Of a stretch of 64,000 bases of DNA, positions 45,786 to 56,199 are shown in pieces; position 1 is the stretch's first letter; each line of letters begins with the position of its first letter. The DNA comes from Plutella xylostella. Lineage: Eukaryota; Arthropoda; Insecta; Lepidoptera; Plutellidae. Below the pieces are notes generated by a model that did no database searches, had not been told where the DNA came from, and saw only the letters and a list, made by a program, of their open reading frames with translations. The stretch is from the NCBI RefSeq assembly GCF_932276165.1, contig NC_063995.1, forward strand, positions 11,346,001-11,410,000. Direction: 5' to 3'. The translations under genes and the position numbers were made by a program.

Positions 45786-46331
45786 TTATCTTAACACATC
45801 GTACACTCCTGACTTAATACAAAAGCAAGTACCTATTTTATTGTGAGTCATTAGACTTTCGTTTTTCTTTTCCAGTACTTTCATTCGTGTTTTTGTATCC
45901 TCAGCATCTTCTGCGAACTCGTCCACCTTCGCGCTGCAGTAGTCAACTGCCTGCTGAAGCTCACCGAGTTGGCGTCTTATTGTTTTTTCGACGTCTTTTG
46001 CTATGTCCTGCAGGAGCTTCTTTATGTCGATGGACGCAATGCTTTTGGCTGTAGGTTTTGGAGTATTAGTGTCCAGTTCATCCTCTTCTTCATGTTCGTC
46101 TTCGTCCGGCACTATGAATGACCTCCGTTGAGGAGTGTTTAGATGGCATCCGTTGCATGTCCACTCCAGGTTGTCGGTGGCTCGCAGTGCCGCTATCTGC
46201 TTGGCCGTTAGTCCGGCACATTCGTTGACGGCGTGCACGATTATTCCACACCTGCTGCACTCCAGTCCTGGAGACCTTTTGGTGATGGACTTCTTGCAGT
46301 TGTCGCATTTCGGTAATTTCGAAGGAGGCAT
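45786..46331 (-). pseudogene. LINE ORF1 5' fragment with PHD-type zinc finger
   Basis: The reading frame from the ATG at 46331 gives 181 residues. Residues 9-62 form a Cys4-His-Cys3 finger: C9, C12, C25, C28, H33, C38, C59 and C62, the spacing of a PHD finger. An acidic stretch follows (about 73-85), then a helical, coiled-coil-like segment rich in Lys/Glu from about 100 to 160. Similarity to LINE ORF1 seems to end near 45855, and the last 20 or so residues look like read-through into flanking DNA. Lepidopteran CR1/Jockey ORF1 proteins start this way. What is unusual is that the 5' end is kept while the FP-like domain, ORF2 and tail are gone. The finger is intact, so co-option cannot be excluded, but it is not shown. 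Confidence 0.75.
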
Positions 46332-46557
46332 ATTGAAGGTAGTTTTAGAAATATTTTGGTCGCTGAGCTTTGATCCTTTCCGTACGAATGTCAACCGACG
46401 AATGAACGTATGTTGCTATAAAACGAATGGTAATTTATTTCAGTTAGGTAAATTCTCCGTTAATTTTTTAACCACTTATCTATGAACCGAAAGTTGCCTG
46501 AAAATGATTATTATGGTATACTACAGCTGCCCCGGCAAACTTCTCTACTACCTTCAT

Positions 46558-46580
46558 ACTACCCTACCCTACCCTACCCT
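46558..46580. repeat. (TACCC)n short tandem repeat
   Basis: Four to five CTACC units. It is not the insect telomere motif (TTAGG/CCTAA). Confidence 0.85.
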
Positions 46581-46702
46581 TCTTACCTTTGAAACCTTCC
46601 CTGGACTTCCACAAATATTTCAAGACCAAAATTTGCTTCAAGTGTCCCCCCCTCTGCTGGCTTAATAGATGCTTCAAAAAATATGAAAAAAGTACGGATG
46701 TA

Positions 46703-46827
46703 TTTTTTTTTTTTTTTTTACATAGCCTATTTGGTTTCCCACTGCTGGGCAAAGGCCTCCCCTTTTTCCTTCCACACCCTACGATCCTGTGCACTCTCAG
46801 CCCAGTTACTTTCGAATTTGTCCAGGT
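46703..46827 (-). mobile_element. Short RTE-like 3' fragment with oligo-A tail
   Basis: CCCACTGCTGGGCAAAGGCC on the plus strand is the reverse of an RTE-type terminus (GGCCTTTGCCCAGCAGTGGG). The T-run at 46703-46719 is its tail. GGATGTA occurs directly on both sides (46696-46702 and 46828-46834), a possible 7-bp TSD. Confidence 0.5.
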
Positions 46828-47184
46828 GGATGTAATACATAACAATAATTATGACAAAACTAAAAGAAAAAATATCTCAGCTAAGTAGACTCTTGTAGTC
46901 TTTTTATAGTTTTGCAAGCTGAAATCATATTTTTGTATGTATCCTGTACATTTGTGCTTTTTATCCTATGAAAATGTTCTACTTACAAACGAAAAGCTTT
47001 TGTACGATACTGTATCACATAATGTCGCTTTAAGAGGCAATTTTACCCATCTTTACTTCCGTAGATTTTCCTAATGTTGTGGAAAATTCAATCGTATCTT
47101 AATCACGATTAGGTCGTAAATGTGTTTCTAAGCTTTTTTGCAAATGTGCGTTTGAAAAAACTTAAGTACACATATCTTTGTAAA

Positions 47185-47275
47185 TAGAGCTTCGCTTCGC
47201 CTTGAAAAGATTGTCGTGGAAAATTCTGGATAAAAAAATGAAGGTTTCAGTTCTGTTCCAGCCTACCATATTTCA
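47185..47275 (+). repeat. Fragment related to the 5471-5690 repeat
   Basis: AGAGCTTCGCTTCGCCTTGA, GGAAAATTCTGGATAAAA and CTACCATATTTCAT match the first half of the repeat at 5471. Confidence 0.4.
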
Positions 47276-48360
47276 TAAAAAAATGTTTAGTAGGTGCATG
47301 AAAGAAAAATCAATGTTAGTAGGTGGGATACACAGGCACATAATTACTATTTTATCAAATATGACCACGACATATCTACTTAATCATATTCGTGTAAGTT
47401 ATCACTGTTTAATCAGTATTTAAATAGTTGTCCTGAAAAAAAATATAATGCTCTTTACAATGATTTGTATGAAAAGAACAGCCACTTATTTAGGTTTCGA
47501 TTGGGTTATTCCATATCATTTTCTGCCTACTGTGTCTTAATTAGCCCTGTCAAAAACCTTTCGTACGTGATACCCCTCTAATTTAATTTCCTAAAAATAA
47601 CAATATTAATTCTGATTTTTCCCGAGACCTTTAACACAATCACGCTTCGTTTTCAGGAACTGAGTATGTGGCCATGAAATAAGAGATTGCAGTACATAAA
47701 TTACTTATGCAGAATAAAAAAACAAAACTTAGAACATTTCGGGCAGTACCAGTAAGTTTCACTTATAAAATGCCGACACCAAATAATGACCCAAATTTTT
47801 AAAAATTCAATTTTAAAATTGAAAACAATATTTATGTTTTTGGTTGATTCTGGTGCGCTGTTAAATTTAATGTATGTTACTTCAATATTGCAGACGGCGT
47901 CATTAAGCGGTCTTTTCCGTTATTCGGTGCTTTTCTTACTGAATCTTTTTCATTGCTTTGAAGTCTATAATTGTTTACGACACACTGCTTAGCTGGTGTC
48001 TTTATGACGCTCGCTCTAGACAGCATACTTAATCTTAATCTGATTTCCTTGCAGATATGCTGTATTTCTCGATGTTTTCAGTGTTTCAACTTTTTTAGTA
48101 TCTACTTTCATTGTTTTATAGTTCCTAAATGGCTTTTATATCGCTCATTGGTAACTACGTGTCACGTGGTACTATTTACAATTTTAAAGTTACAATTAAT
48201 TTTCGTCGGTTATGTCTCGGGACGGTTTATTTACTTAGCAATATCTAAGCGTAGTTAGTTTAATTTTGTTATGTTTTTATTAATTGCAACTTTTAATAAA
48301 AAAAAGGTAATTTCATTTTAAAGTTTAATCTATATTACCAATGATATTCTAATCAGCTGG

Positions 48361-48405
48361 TTTCAAGTCCACACGCGGAAGGTTCGAGCCCCGAAGTGGG
48401 AATAA
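48361..48405 (+). other. Isolated B-box-like sequence
   Basis: GGTTCGAGCCCCGAAG preceded by a weak tRNA-like half; possibly the remains of a tRNA-derived SINE. Confidence 0.2.
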
Positions 48406-49435
48406 TTTTAAAACAATTAGTATTCCGCTCACGTCTCCAGTACAACGTGTTAATCTTTTTAAGGAAATGAGAAAACTCGGGCCTATCTTATTCTTTTGTT
48501 CATTAAAACTTGCGTTTTTTTTGTGCCCTTTTCAGTTAAAGGAAGGTCGGGATGACGGTATGAATATTTGTTTCTCAATTATCGTTCTTGGAATCCATAT
48601 TTTTTTTCATTTAAACCTTTTGGATATAACAATCGGGCACATTTTTCAGTAATGGAAGTGATCTGGATCATAATTTCCTATGTGCATTATAATTATTATA
48701 TTATTCATTTTCAGTACGTTGGTAGTAGGTATTTGAAATCCACTTAGGGTAGTCTGATTTTCTGTTAAGGTAACACTTAAACAACCTTTTCAGTTTTCAC
48801 TCCTTCAACAAAAATGCCTAACAATTAGAACAAGAATAACACTGATTACACAGTTAGGCTTGCCCTGTAAAATAAAGCTATAATTAGCTACTCCGCGTAA
48901 TAAGTCGGGCAAATTTAATAAAACACAGATTTTATCATCAGTTTAAATTCATTTGCGGGCGAATAAAAGTTGTGCCGGAACTCATTTTGCGTTCAGTGTG
49001 AGGGTAAATTAGACAATTTGGGCCTTGTAAATTTACTCTAACAGAAATAATATAATTCTTTATTAGTTAATATTTACTGTATTGTAAATTATCTCAGGTC
49101 AATGAGATACTAATTTTGCCTATATAAAGGATTGTGCCGTCTGAATTAAGGTTCTTGAATAAATGCTGGGTTAATTTAGGAATTACATAAGACCAAAGTG
49201 AGTTGTTTAACTATGGGACCCCACGAAACATTAATACAACCATCAACCATCCATATAGTTATAACTTATAATCTTACACGTTTATAATATTGGTTGGATT
49301 ATATTTTCAATGTTCTACTACACCGCCTTATTAGCATGTTCGTGACAAATAATAGAGCTGGGTAGGGTTTGTCGCCGTGGTGAAAGTAAATTTTGGTCAT
49401 CACTCACTGTCTGAGACTAGTGTCGCGCGTGCTAC

Positions 49436-49484
49436 GCCGTAGCAGTGCTACGTGCGCTACGCTGTAGTACTGCTTCGTTCTCCG
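49436..49484. repeat. Imperfect GC-rich repeat/palindrome
   Basis: GCTACGCCGTAGCAGTGCTAC followed by GCGCTACGCTGTAGTACTGC: two related units of about 24 bases, each containing inverted CTACG/CGTAG steps. It is an isolated GC-rich spot. Confidence 0.5.
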
Positions 49485-50645
49485 TGGCAGCTACTAGCAT
49501 GTGTTTGATGAAATAAATGCCGGTTTCACCACGTCAGAAAACAGAAAAATTCTACCAAAAAACGAATGCAAAGAAGGTCTGCAGTGTCTGAAATACGAAA
49601 ATGAACTGACACACAATTACTTGTGATAGGTACAGTTGATACGTCTCTTGGGATACCTACACGACAATAACTATGGATATACCTTCTGGACGTCCGGATA
49701 ATCCTAGGCAGTCTGCGACCGTTGCTAATCTGACTGGCTAATCCTCCACTGTGATCAACCCTAGACCAAGTCTAACATTTGTCACCGATACGCTAAGAAG
49801 AACAAAACCAATCATAGATAAAGCGACATTGTAAGGGCACAACTTAATACACTTCAACGGAATGATTAATGCCAGCCCTTTACTGTTTGAATGATACTCG
49901 AGTGGTAAGGAACTCTGTAAAGGGGAAAATCAATCGTTATTTTGTTGAGTGTTCTTGAGAACGGAGTATTGTTCAAGCTTCTGTCTTAAAAGTAGGGTCA
50001 GGGAGTTACTTATACATATACGAAATTATATTTATTTATTTGTAAAGGAAAACTTACAACAAAAGTTTAGGGAAAACATTAAAAGTATGAAATAAAATTG
50101 AAAGTCGTTTATTACAAAAAGACAGATATTTTTTACCTTAATTTTGATCATAGTAGTATTTTTGTCACGATCGCGTGATGTATTATTTTAGTATATAGGT
50201 ACTTATAGTTATTTCCTTGGGTCTTAATTTAAACCTAATTTTCATATCTCTTATTATTACACTGCTTTACCTTAGTCATTCAGTTCTATAGAGGGTTTAG
50301 CTTCAGGTAAGAGGTAATTTAGGTACTTTGCCATTGAAATTTGAATATTTGACAGGACTTTTTGTTTCAATAAAATTATTTGCATTCCTAAACCTGTTGG
50401 GATGGAGTTGAGTTATGTTTAACTTATATAGGTTTTAATTAAATTAACTTTTTTGGTTTTGGTCAATGCCAGGCTGGATAAAATATTTCGTGATACATGG
50501 ATGTTAAAATGTTACATTATGTAAATAACATTTAATAATTTATTTTGCTAATAAAGTTGGCAGAGAGATGCTTTTAAAGGCCTTTACTCGTACAAAGATT
50601 ATCATTAATGATGTGTAGGACATAAATACACATGCTCACGAACAT

Positions 50646-50727
50646 AATCCCCGAAGGGGTAGTCAGAGATGACTGCCGAGCGAGTCACCCGCTTTTCGCT
50701 ATACATTCGAAACGTACTCACGTGACA
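50646..50727. repeat. CCCCGAAGGGG repeat piece, copy A left
   Basis: ATCCCCGAAGGGGTAGTCAG followed by ACTGCCGAGCGAGTCACCCGC. The same piece is at 55257-55326 in copy B, and an inverted relative at 53592-53634 and 58472-58510 (GCGAGTCACCTCTGACT..CCTTCGGGGATTA). It belongs to an interspersed family I cannot name with certainty. Confidence 0.5.
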
Positions 50728-50983
50728 GGTCCCGAGCCGTACCGTCGTTTTTGAATGAGAAGTGAAAAGGTACCTACACGGCAAAATTCGAACCCACGAC
50801 CTCACGAATGAGACCCGAGACCTTAAATCTATTACGCCACCACGACTTCTAGGTCAGTTGTTGATAAAAAGTAGTTGTCTGAGATTAACGTTAATCAGAA
50901 ACAGATTTTTATGCCATAAACACCTTCATGACTATACTAAGCTACAAAAAATATATATTTACAAATATATAATATATAGTACT
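50728..50983 (-). other. Copy-A-specific segment with tRNA-like promoter boxes
   Basis: It replaces the foldback-bearing segment of copy B. On the minus strand, GTGGTGGCGTAATAGATTT (A-box-like) is followed by GTGGGTTCGAATTTTG (B-box-like, 50787-50800 region), suggesting a decayed tRNA-derived SINE head. The acceptor stem is not preserved. Confidence 0.4.
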
Positions 50984-51234
50984 ACTAGTACAGAAGGCCT
51001 AGTATAATTCATTATAATAATAAAGTCCAAACACGGATTTTCAATTTAGTGACCCCAATTTATCAATTTCATTTAAGACACATCGCTAATGCCTTTGTAA
51101 TGTAGTGTGTGACTCGAAAAGACCCTTTTCAAATTAATATGGACATTCAGACCCTATACCGTCCCATGTTATATTGTAGCGTATCGGAAACATCATGGAT
51201 TTTTAATACCTAAATCATTCTTAATACAAAAATA

Positions 51235-51308
51235 CAGGTGTTGCAAAAAGGGTATAAGCTAAGCCGAAAGATTCTATTCGGCGTAGTTTGCCTTTTTGCG
51301 ACAACCTG
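51235..51308. mobile_element. Small hairpin MITE in duplication copy A
   Basis: CAGGTGTTGCAAAAAGGGTAT with an inverted end TTTTTGCGACAACCTG, TA on both sides. It is a shortened version of its counterpart at 56097-56199. Confidence 0.65.
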
Positions 51309-51636
51309 TATAATATAGGAACCCAATAGTTACACGGTGACACTTTATAAACATAATTTTATGGGTTCTAAATATCATTGACTAAATTATACTTTGTACT
51401 GCCTTTTTATTAAGGCTGTGATATTGGAAGGAAGGTCATCCGTTGCGTGCATATCCAATACCTGCTACTCAATTCCAACGCATAGCATATCGTTTTTGCT
51501 GACGGGTTAACAAACAAATATATAGATAGGTAGTATGTTCCTAGCACGGTATTACCGTCCTTTTGTTTAAAGATGGATTGGCCGATCTGTGACAGCGGGT
51601 CGAAAGAAATAAATATGGTGAACCCTTCTCTGCACG

Positions 51637-51825
51637 ATGCCCAATGTGACATTCGAAGGGGTACAAGAATCAGCCAATGAATATAAAGAAGCTGGGGCAC
51701 TATTGCACCATTTTTTACTCACGACCGGGCTGTATGCAAGACTGCTCAAAATTAATTTAGCGTGCGGGTCTCATCTGGCATCCTTTTCATTTTGTTTTTT
51801 TTTTTCAATGTATGATTTTTTTTAA
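51637..51825 (+). other. Small conserved open frame in duplication (copy A)
   Basis: A 62-codon frame begins MPNVTFEGVQESANEY; the copy at 56644-56832 keeps the first 54 residues identical. The two base differences inside that part (cta/ctg, ggg/ggt) are silent. A TGA stop lies a few codons upstream, so there is no longer frame. An overlapping minus-strand frame is also open. No family is recognised; with so few differences this is weak evidence for coding. Confidence 0.2.
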
Positions 51826-53095
51826 ATGGTATTTAAGATGCTGTGGACTACACTATAAGAACTTACTTTAAATATGCAGTAATTTTATAAATACTTACAT
51901 AAAGAAAATGGGAGTATACATTTATAGGTACAATTTTGTAACAGATTATTGCAAAGGCACTTATTTTTAACCGACTTAGAATTTATTGTGGAGATCAGAG
52001 AACAGCCAGATTAAACCTGCAGTTATGTTATTTTCCTAGTCCAAATGTAATAACTCGTTTTCATTGTAAGTATGATACGATAAAAGGGGACTTTACTCGC
52101 ATATTAAAATGTTTTACAGGCTTTAAGGCATATAAAATGTTGCATCATCGATAAGCCATGCGCTTCGCTCAATGCACGCTCTTTAACAAAATTGAAAGCG
52201 ATATTCTCGGAAAGCAAGTAAAGTGCGCCATTTTAAAGCACATTTTACATTATAATAGCATGTAATTTTTAACAGAGTCTCATGTAAGTGCTTTAGCGAA
52301 TGCCTCGCACAAAATAGTAAGTGACATGCTTTAAATTTTGAATAAAAATGCAAGAATATTTATTAGTATTTTAATTTAATATTTTAGGTGCAGTTTTGGT
52401 AATGCGTTTGCAATTATTGCGTCAACCTTATGATTTTTATGATGAATGCCTACTTATATATTATTTTGTACATATTTACTTCAACGGCTTTGGAGATAGA
52501 TTTGACCCTACAATATTAAGTACTTTTTACTATAAAATTTTTACGGTAAGACCTATTAATATAAATGAAAATTATCTGTACATAATTAAATATTAAAGTA
52601 TTTTATAATAAGAGCTAAGCAGTGAATAATATATTCTTGAGTAGTGTGAGAGATATGAACATTTAACAAACACCAGACATTTCACGCAAGCGTCTTAACT
52701 TAGCCATTTTAAGTCGTAAAAGTTTTACCGACTCGCTTAAAGAATGGCATTGTTAAATTGTCTTTAAAGTTTACTAGACGCCGCCACATTTGGTAAGCTA
52801 ACGGTTGAGCAGACATAAAAGTTAAGTCAACACTTTATGTCTCAGAAATAACAACTTTGTCGTTGAGAATCTCAACAATCTTCAAAAGCAAATTGTGTTG
52901 TTACAAGTAGCTTTTTTAATATCATCTTAGGTTTATTAAAAAAACCCGTTTGAGCAGATACAAAATCCATTGATCGTAGATACCTACCTAGTCTGAGATA
53001 AAAATAAAAAAGTCTGATACTTTTCTTGCCCAAACAGCTCTTGATTTATGTGTCGTTTTCAAATGATCCAAAAGTAATATGCATATTTATTTCAT

Positions 53096-53228
53096 TTTTT
53101 TTATGTGGGGACATCACACACACGGCCATCCAACCCCAAGCTAGGCAGAACCTGTGTTATGGGTGTCGGACAGCTGATATATATCTTCACAAATACATAG
53201 ATAGACTACTAAATATAAATATCTTGCA
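53096..53228 (-). mobile_element. SINE family 1, 3' part only, in duplication copy A
   Basis: The stretch from ACACGGCCATCCAACCCCAA to the AAATATAAATATC end matches the body of the SINE at 33.5-33.8 kb. The tRNA-like head is missing and there is a T-run on the left, as expected for a minus-strand 5'-truncated insertion. The corresponding place in copy B (near 58108) has no such sequence. Confidence 0.7.
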
Positions 53229-53591
53229 AATGTTAAACAATGATTGCATTATTTCTATAAGTACCTATGAGTAAAACAATAATGTATTTTGTGAGGTCAA
53301 TTTATTTCTTCTTTATTATTTTTTATTAGAACGCGCTGACCTAAGAAATGCACAGAGTTTTTATTTCATTACTGTTATCTACAAGTAATTTCCTGGAACA
53401 GTTTTTATCTTTTTCTGTGTACTCTCAGTATTGTAGCCGAGAGCATAGCGGAACTATGTAATCAAAAGGAATATTTTTAAAAGGAAAAATAATAAATAAT
53501 ACAAAAATACAAAGTGGCATGAAAACTGAAAAAATGGTCAACATAAAACTAAAAAATATATGGACTGAAAATGTATAGCAAAAAGTAGGCT

Positions 53592-53634
53592 GCTCGCTTG
53601 CGAGTCACCTCTGACTAACCCTTCGGGGATTACA
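53592..53634. repeat. CCCCGAAGGGG repeat piece, copy A right, inverted
   Basis: CTGCTCGCTTGCGAGTCACC and CTAACCCTTCGGGGATTA are an inverted relative of 50646-50693. The counterpart in copy B is at 58472-58510. Confidence 0.5.
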
Positions 53635-53998
53635 GTTGTGGGAATTATGTATGTATGTATAAGTTAAATAAAAGGAGTAAATAAGCGCACTTTCAGAAGA
53701 AAGATGATAAAAGTTTAAGGTCGCTTCAGAGGAACCAAGTGGATAAACTGAATGAAGAAGCCACAAAACGCATTTTAAGTGGAAAATGCACTTTACTTAC
53801 TTAATATAATACAAGTTTCTTTTTATAAACAAAAGTAGCAATATAGTGTAGAAAACTTAAATAGGTAAACTTTATAAAAAAATATTAATAAAAAAACGAC
53901 TGTACTAGAATGACATGGACAAAAAGTAGATGCAGCTCTACTACCTCTTAATAGTTTCAATAGAAGGCGTAAGTTTTTATTCCATGTATGAATTTATA

Positions 53999-54497
53999 CT
54001 ATAAATCTTGCCTGCCACTGCCTAAGTAACCGTAAAAGAGCTAGGTGTAATCGTACTTTTTTTGCATAAACTTTCTTCGAGTAATTACCGCTGCGCTTTC
54101 CGAACTATTTCTTAATGTTGCAGCTACTCAGCGTGGAGCAGTCATTAAAGACGAGTTTTCAACAACTTTCCCCGCTTCTTTTGTTTCGGATTAGTTCCGC
54201 TGTTTATGCATGTTCATGAAGGATGAAATTAAATGAATGTTTTTGTTTTTTTTGTTCAGTTTTTCTTAGTTTTGGTTACCAAATTACCAAAGTGGGTTGT
54301 CTTAATTGACGTAAGTATCTTTGAGTAGTTGTTGACCGCGAGCATTGCTGCGCCCCAAATTTTTTACCGTGGGAAAAAAATCCCCTTTATATCAGTGGCA
54401 TGGACAGTTTACAGGTAAGGATAAAATATAATAATGACAAATGATTTTTCCTCAAATTGTCCGAGCTAAGCTGTCATGAAAACACTAATTAGTGCAT
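53999..54497. other. Spacer between the duplication copies
   Basis: About 500 bases not shared with the flanks of either copy. Nothing recognised. Confidence 0.6.
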
Positions 54498-55419
54498 AAT
54501 GATTAATGCCAGCCCTTTACTGTTTGAATGATACTCGAGTGGTAAGGAACTCTGTAAAGGGGAAAATCAATCGTTATTTTGTTGAGTGTTCTTGAGAACG
54601 GAGTATTGTTCAAGCTTCTGTCTTAAAAGTAGGGTCAGGGGTTACATATAATACGATTTTATAAATGTATTTGTCAAGGAAAACTTTCAGCGAAAGTATT
54701 AAGGGATATACCTAGTTGAAAGCAATATTTCAAGTAGCGCTTTACTTCGTTGGCAATAAAATAGTTTTTATTAAAACAAACACGTTTATATTTTAAAAAA
54801 TAATTTTGAACAAATAATGAGTTCACTTTTACTATCTTGTGAATGTTTTTTTTATTACAGTGCAGTTATTTTCTTGTGTCTTATTATTTCCCTGTTTGAC
54901 CCTAGTCATTTAGTTCTATAGAGGGTTTAGCTTCAGGTAAGAGGTAATTTGGTATTGAAATTTGAATATTTGACAGGACTTTTTGTTTCTATGAAATTAT
55001 TTGCATTCCAAACCTGTTGGGATTGAGTTATGTTTAACTTATAAAGGTTTTAATTAAATTAACTTTTTGGTTTTGGCCAGTGCCTGGCTGGATAAAGTAT
55101 TTAGTGATACATGGATTAAATGTTATATTATATAAATAACATTTCATAATTTATTTTGCTAATAAAGTTGGCAGAGAGATGCTTTTAAAGGCCTTTACTC
55201 GTACAAAGATTATCATTAATGATGTGTAGGACATAAATACACATGCTCACGAATATAATCCCCGAAGGGGTAGTCAGAGATGACTGCCGAGCGAGTCACC
55301 CGCTTTTCGCTATACATTCGAAACGTACGTTTCTTTATTCGGTAGGATATATAATCTATTATCACTAGTATTTGTGCTAAAGCTTTAGTATGGCCAGATT
55401 TTATTAAATTAAGATAAAA

Positions 55420-55678
55420 GTAAAAATGCTTGTTTTGACCCAAGGTACGTTACACGTTTGTACCTTGGGACACTGTTTCCTATACCTTTGTACTATGGAA
55501 AATGCAAACTTCTAAATAACGCCTTATATCTCTGTTCTTATTGATTTACTGCATCTCTCTTCTGTCTAGTTTCAATCTGGCACTAATAAGCTGCATTTTC
55601 CATAGTACAAAGGTATAGGAAACAGTGTCCCAAGGTACAAACGTGTAACGTACCTTGGGTCAAAACAAGCATTTTCAC
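55420..55678. repeat. Foldback: perfect 84-bp inverted repeat, 85-bp loop
   Basis: Bases 55423-55506 are the exact reverse complement of 55592-55675; with one mismatch the arms extend three bases further. Each arm contains a smaller hairpin (CCCAAGGTAC..GTACCTTGGG). It lies only in copy B. A related loose piece (AAGGTACGTTACGTTACCC) is at 55818-55836. It has no coding content and could be a foldback or MITE-type element, or a recent inverted duplication. Confidence 0.9.
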
Positions 55679-56096
55679 CACACACTCGATGCTGGTATGA
55701 TCACGAGACTCACTAGTTTTGCCAAGCGAGTAAAATACTATACCTAGGGTAGAATTTTAATGTGTTTATTAAGCCGGTTTTTAAAATACAATCAATGTCC
55801 CGAGGTACAAGCGTCCCAAGGTACGTTACGTTACCCTACTACTAGTACAGAAGGCCTAGTATAAATCCAATTCATTATAATAATAAAGTCCAAACACGGA
55901 TTTTCAATTTAGTGACCCCAATTTATCAATTTCATTTAAGACACATCGCTAATGCCTTTGTAATGTAGTGTGTGACTCGAAAGGACCCTTTTCAAATTAA
56001 TATGGACATTCGGACCCTATACAGCCCATGTTATAACGTAGCGTATCGGAAACATCATGGATTTTTAATACCTAAATCATTCTTAATACAAAAATA

Positions 56097-56199
56097 CAGG
56101 GTGTTGAAAAAAGGGTATACTAAGCCGAAAGGGGGTGACTCACGGCGTCATACAGAACAACTTTTATTCGGCTTAGTATACCCTTTTTGCAACAACCTG
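56097..56199. mobile_element. Hairpin MITE in duplication copy B
   Basis: CAGGGTGTTGAAAAAAGGG and ACCCTTTTTGCAACAACCTG as inverted ends, with TACTAAGCCGAAAG pairing inside. It is at the same place as 51235-51308 and therefore older than the duplication. Confidence 0.7.

Larger units (their letters stand above)
46835..49860. other. Unassigned AT-rich DNA
   Basis: Several frames of 60-95 codons (47202, 47786, 47971, 48467) are AT-rich and hydrophobic without any recognised domain. A GC-richer patch at 49360-49500 includes the small repeat noted at 49436. Confidence 0.5.
49861..53998. repeat. Tandem segmental duplication, copy A
   Basis: From AATGATTAATGCCAGCCC to the AATTTATA at 53991-53998 this block matches 54498-58876 in the same order and orientation, with scattered substitutions and small indels. 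It contains several old repeat pieces, no credible gene, a small MITE (51235-51308), an A-specific segment (about 50728-50983) and an A-specific SINE fragment (53096-53228). Confidence 0.93.

Noticed and set aside
43092..46331. ORF1 piece and RT piece as one minus-strand LINE
   Set aside because: Orientation and order would fit, but the 1.5 kb between them has no LINE coding sequence, and the RT part starts abruptly near 44210 like a normal 5' truncation.
46558..46580. Telomere-like repeat
   Set aside because: The unit is TACCC/GGGTA; the usual insect telomere unit is TTAGG. Only four to five units are present.
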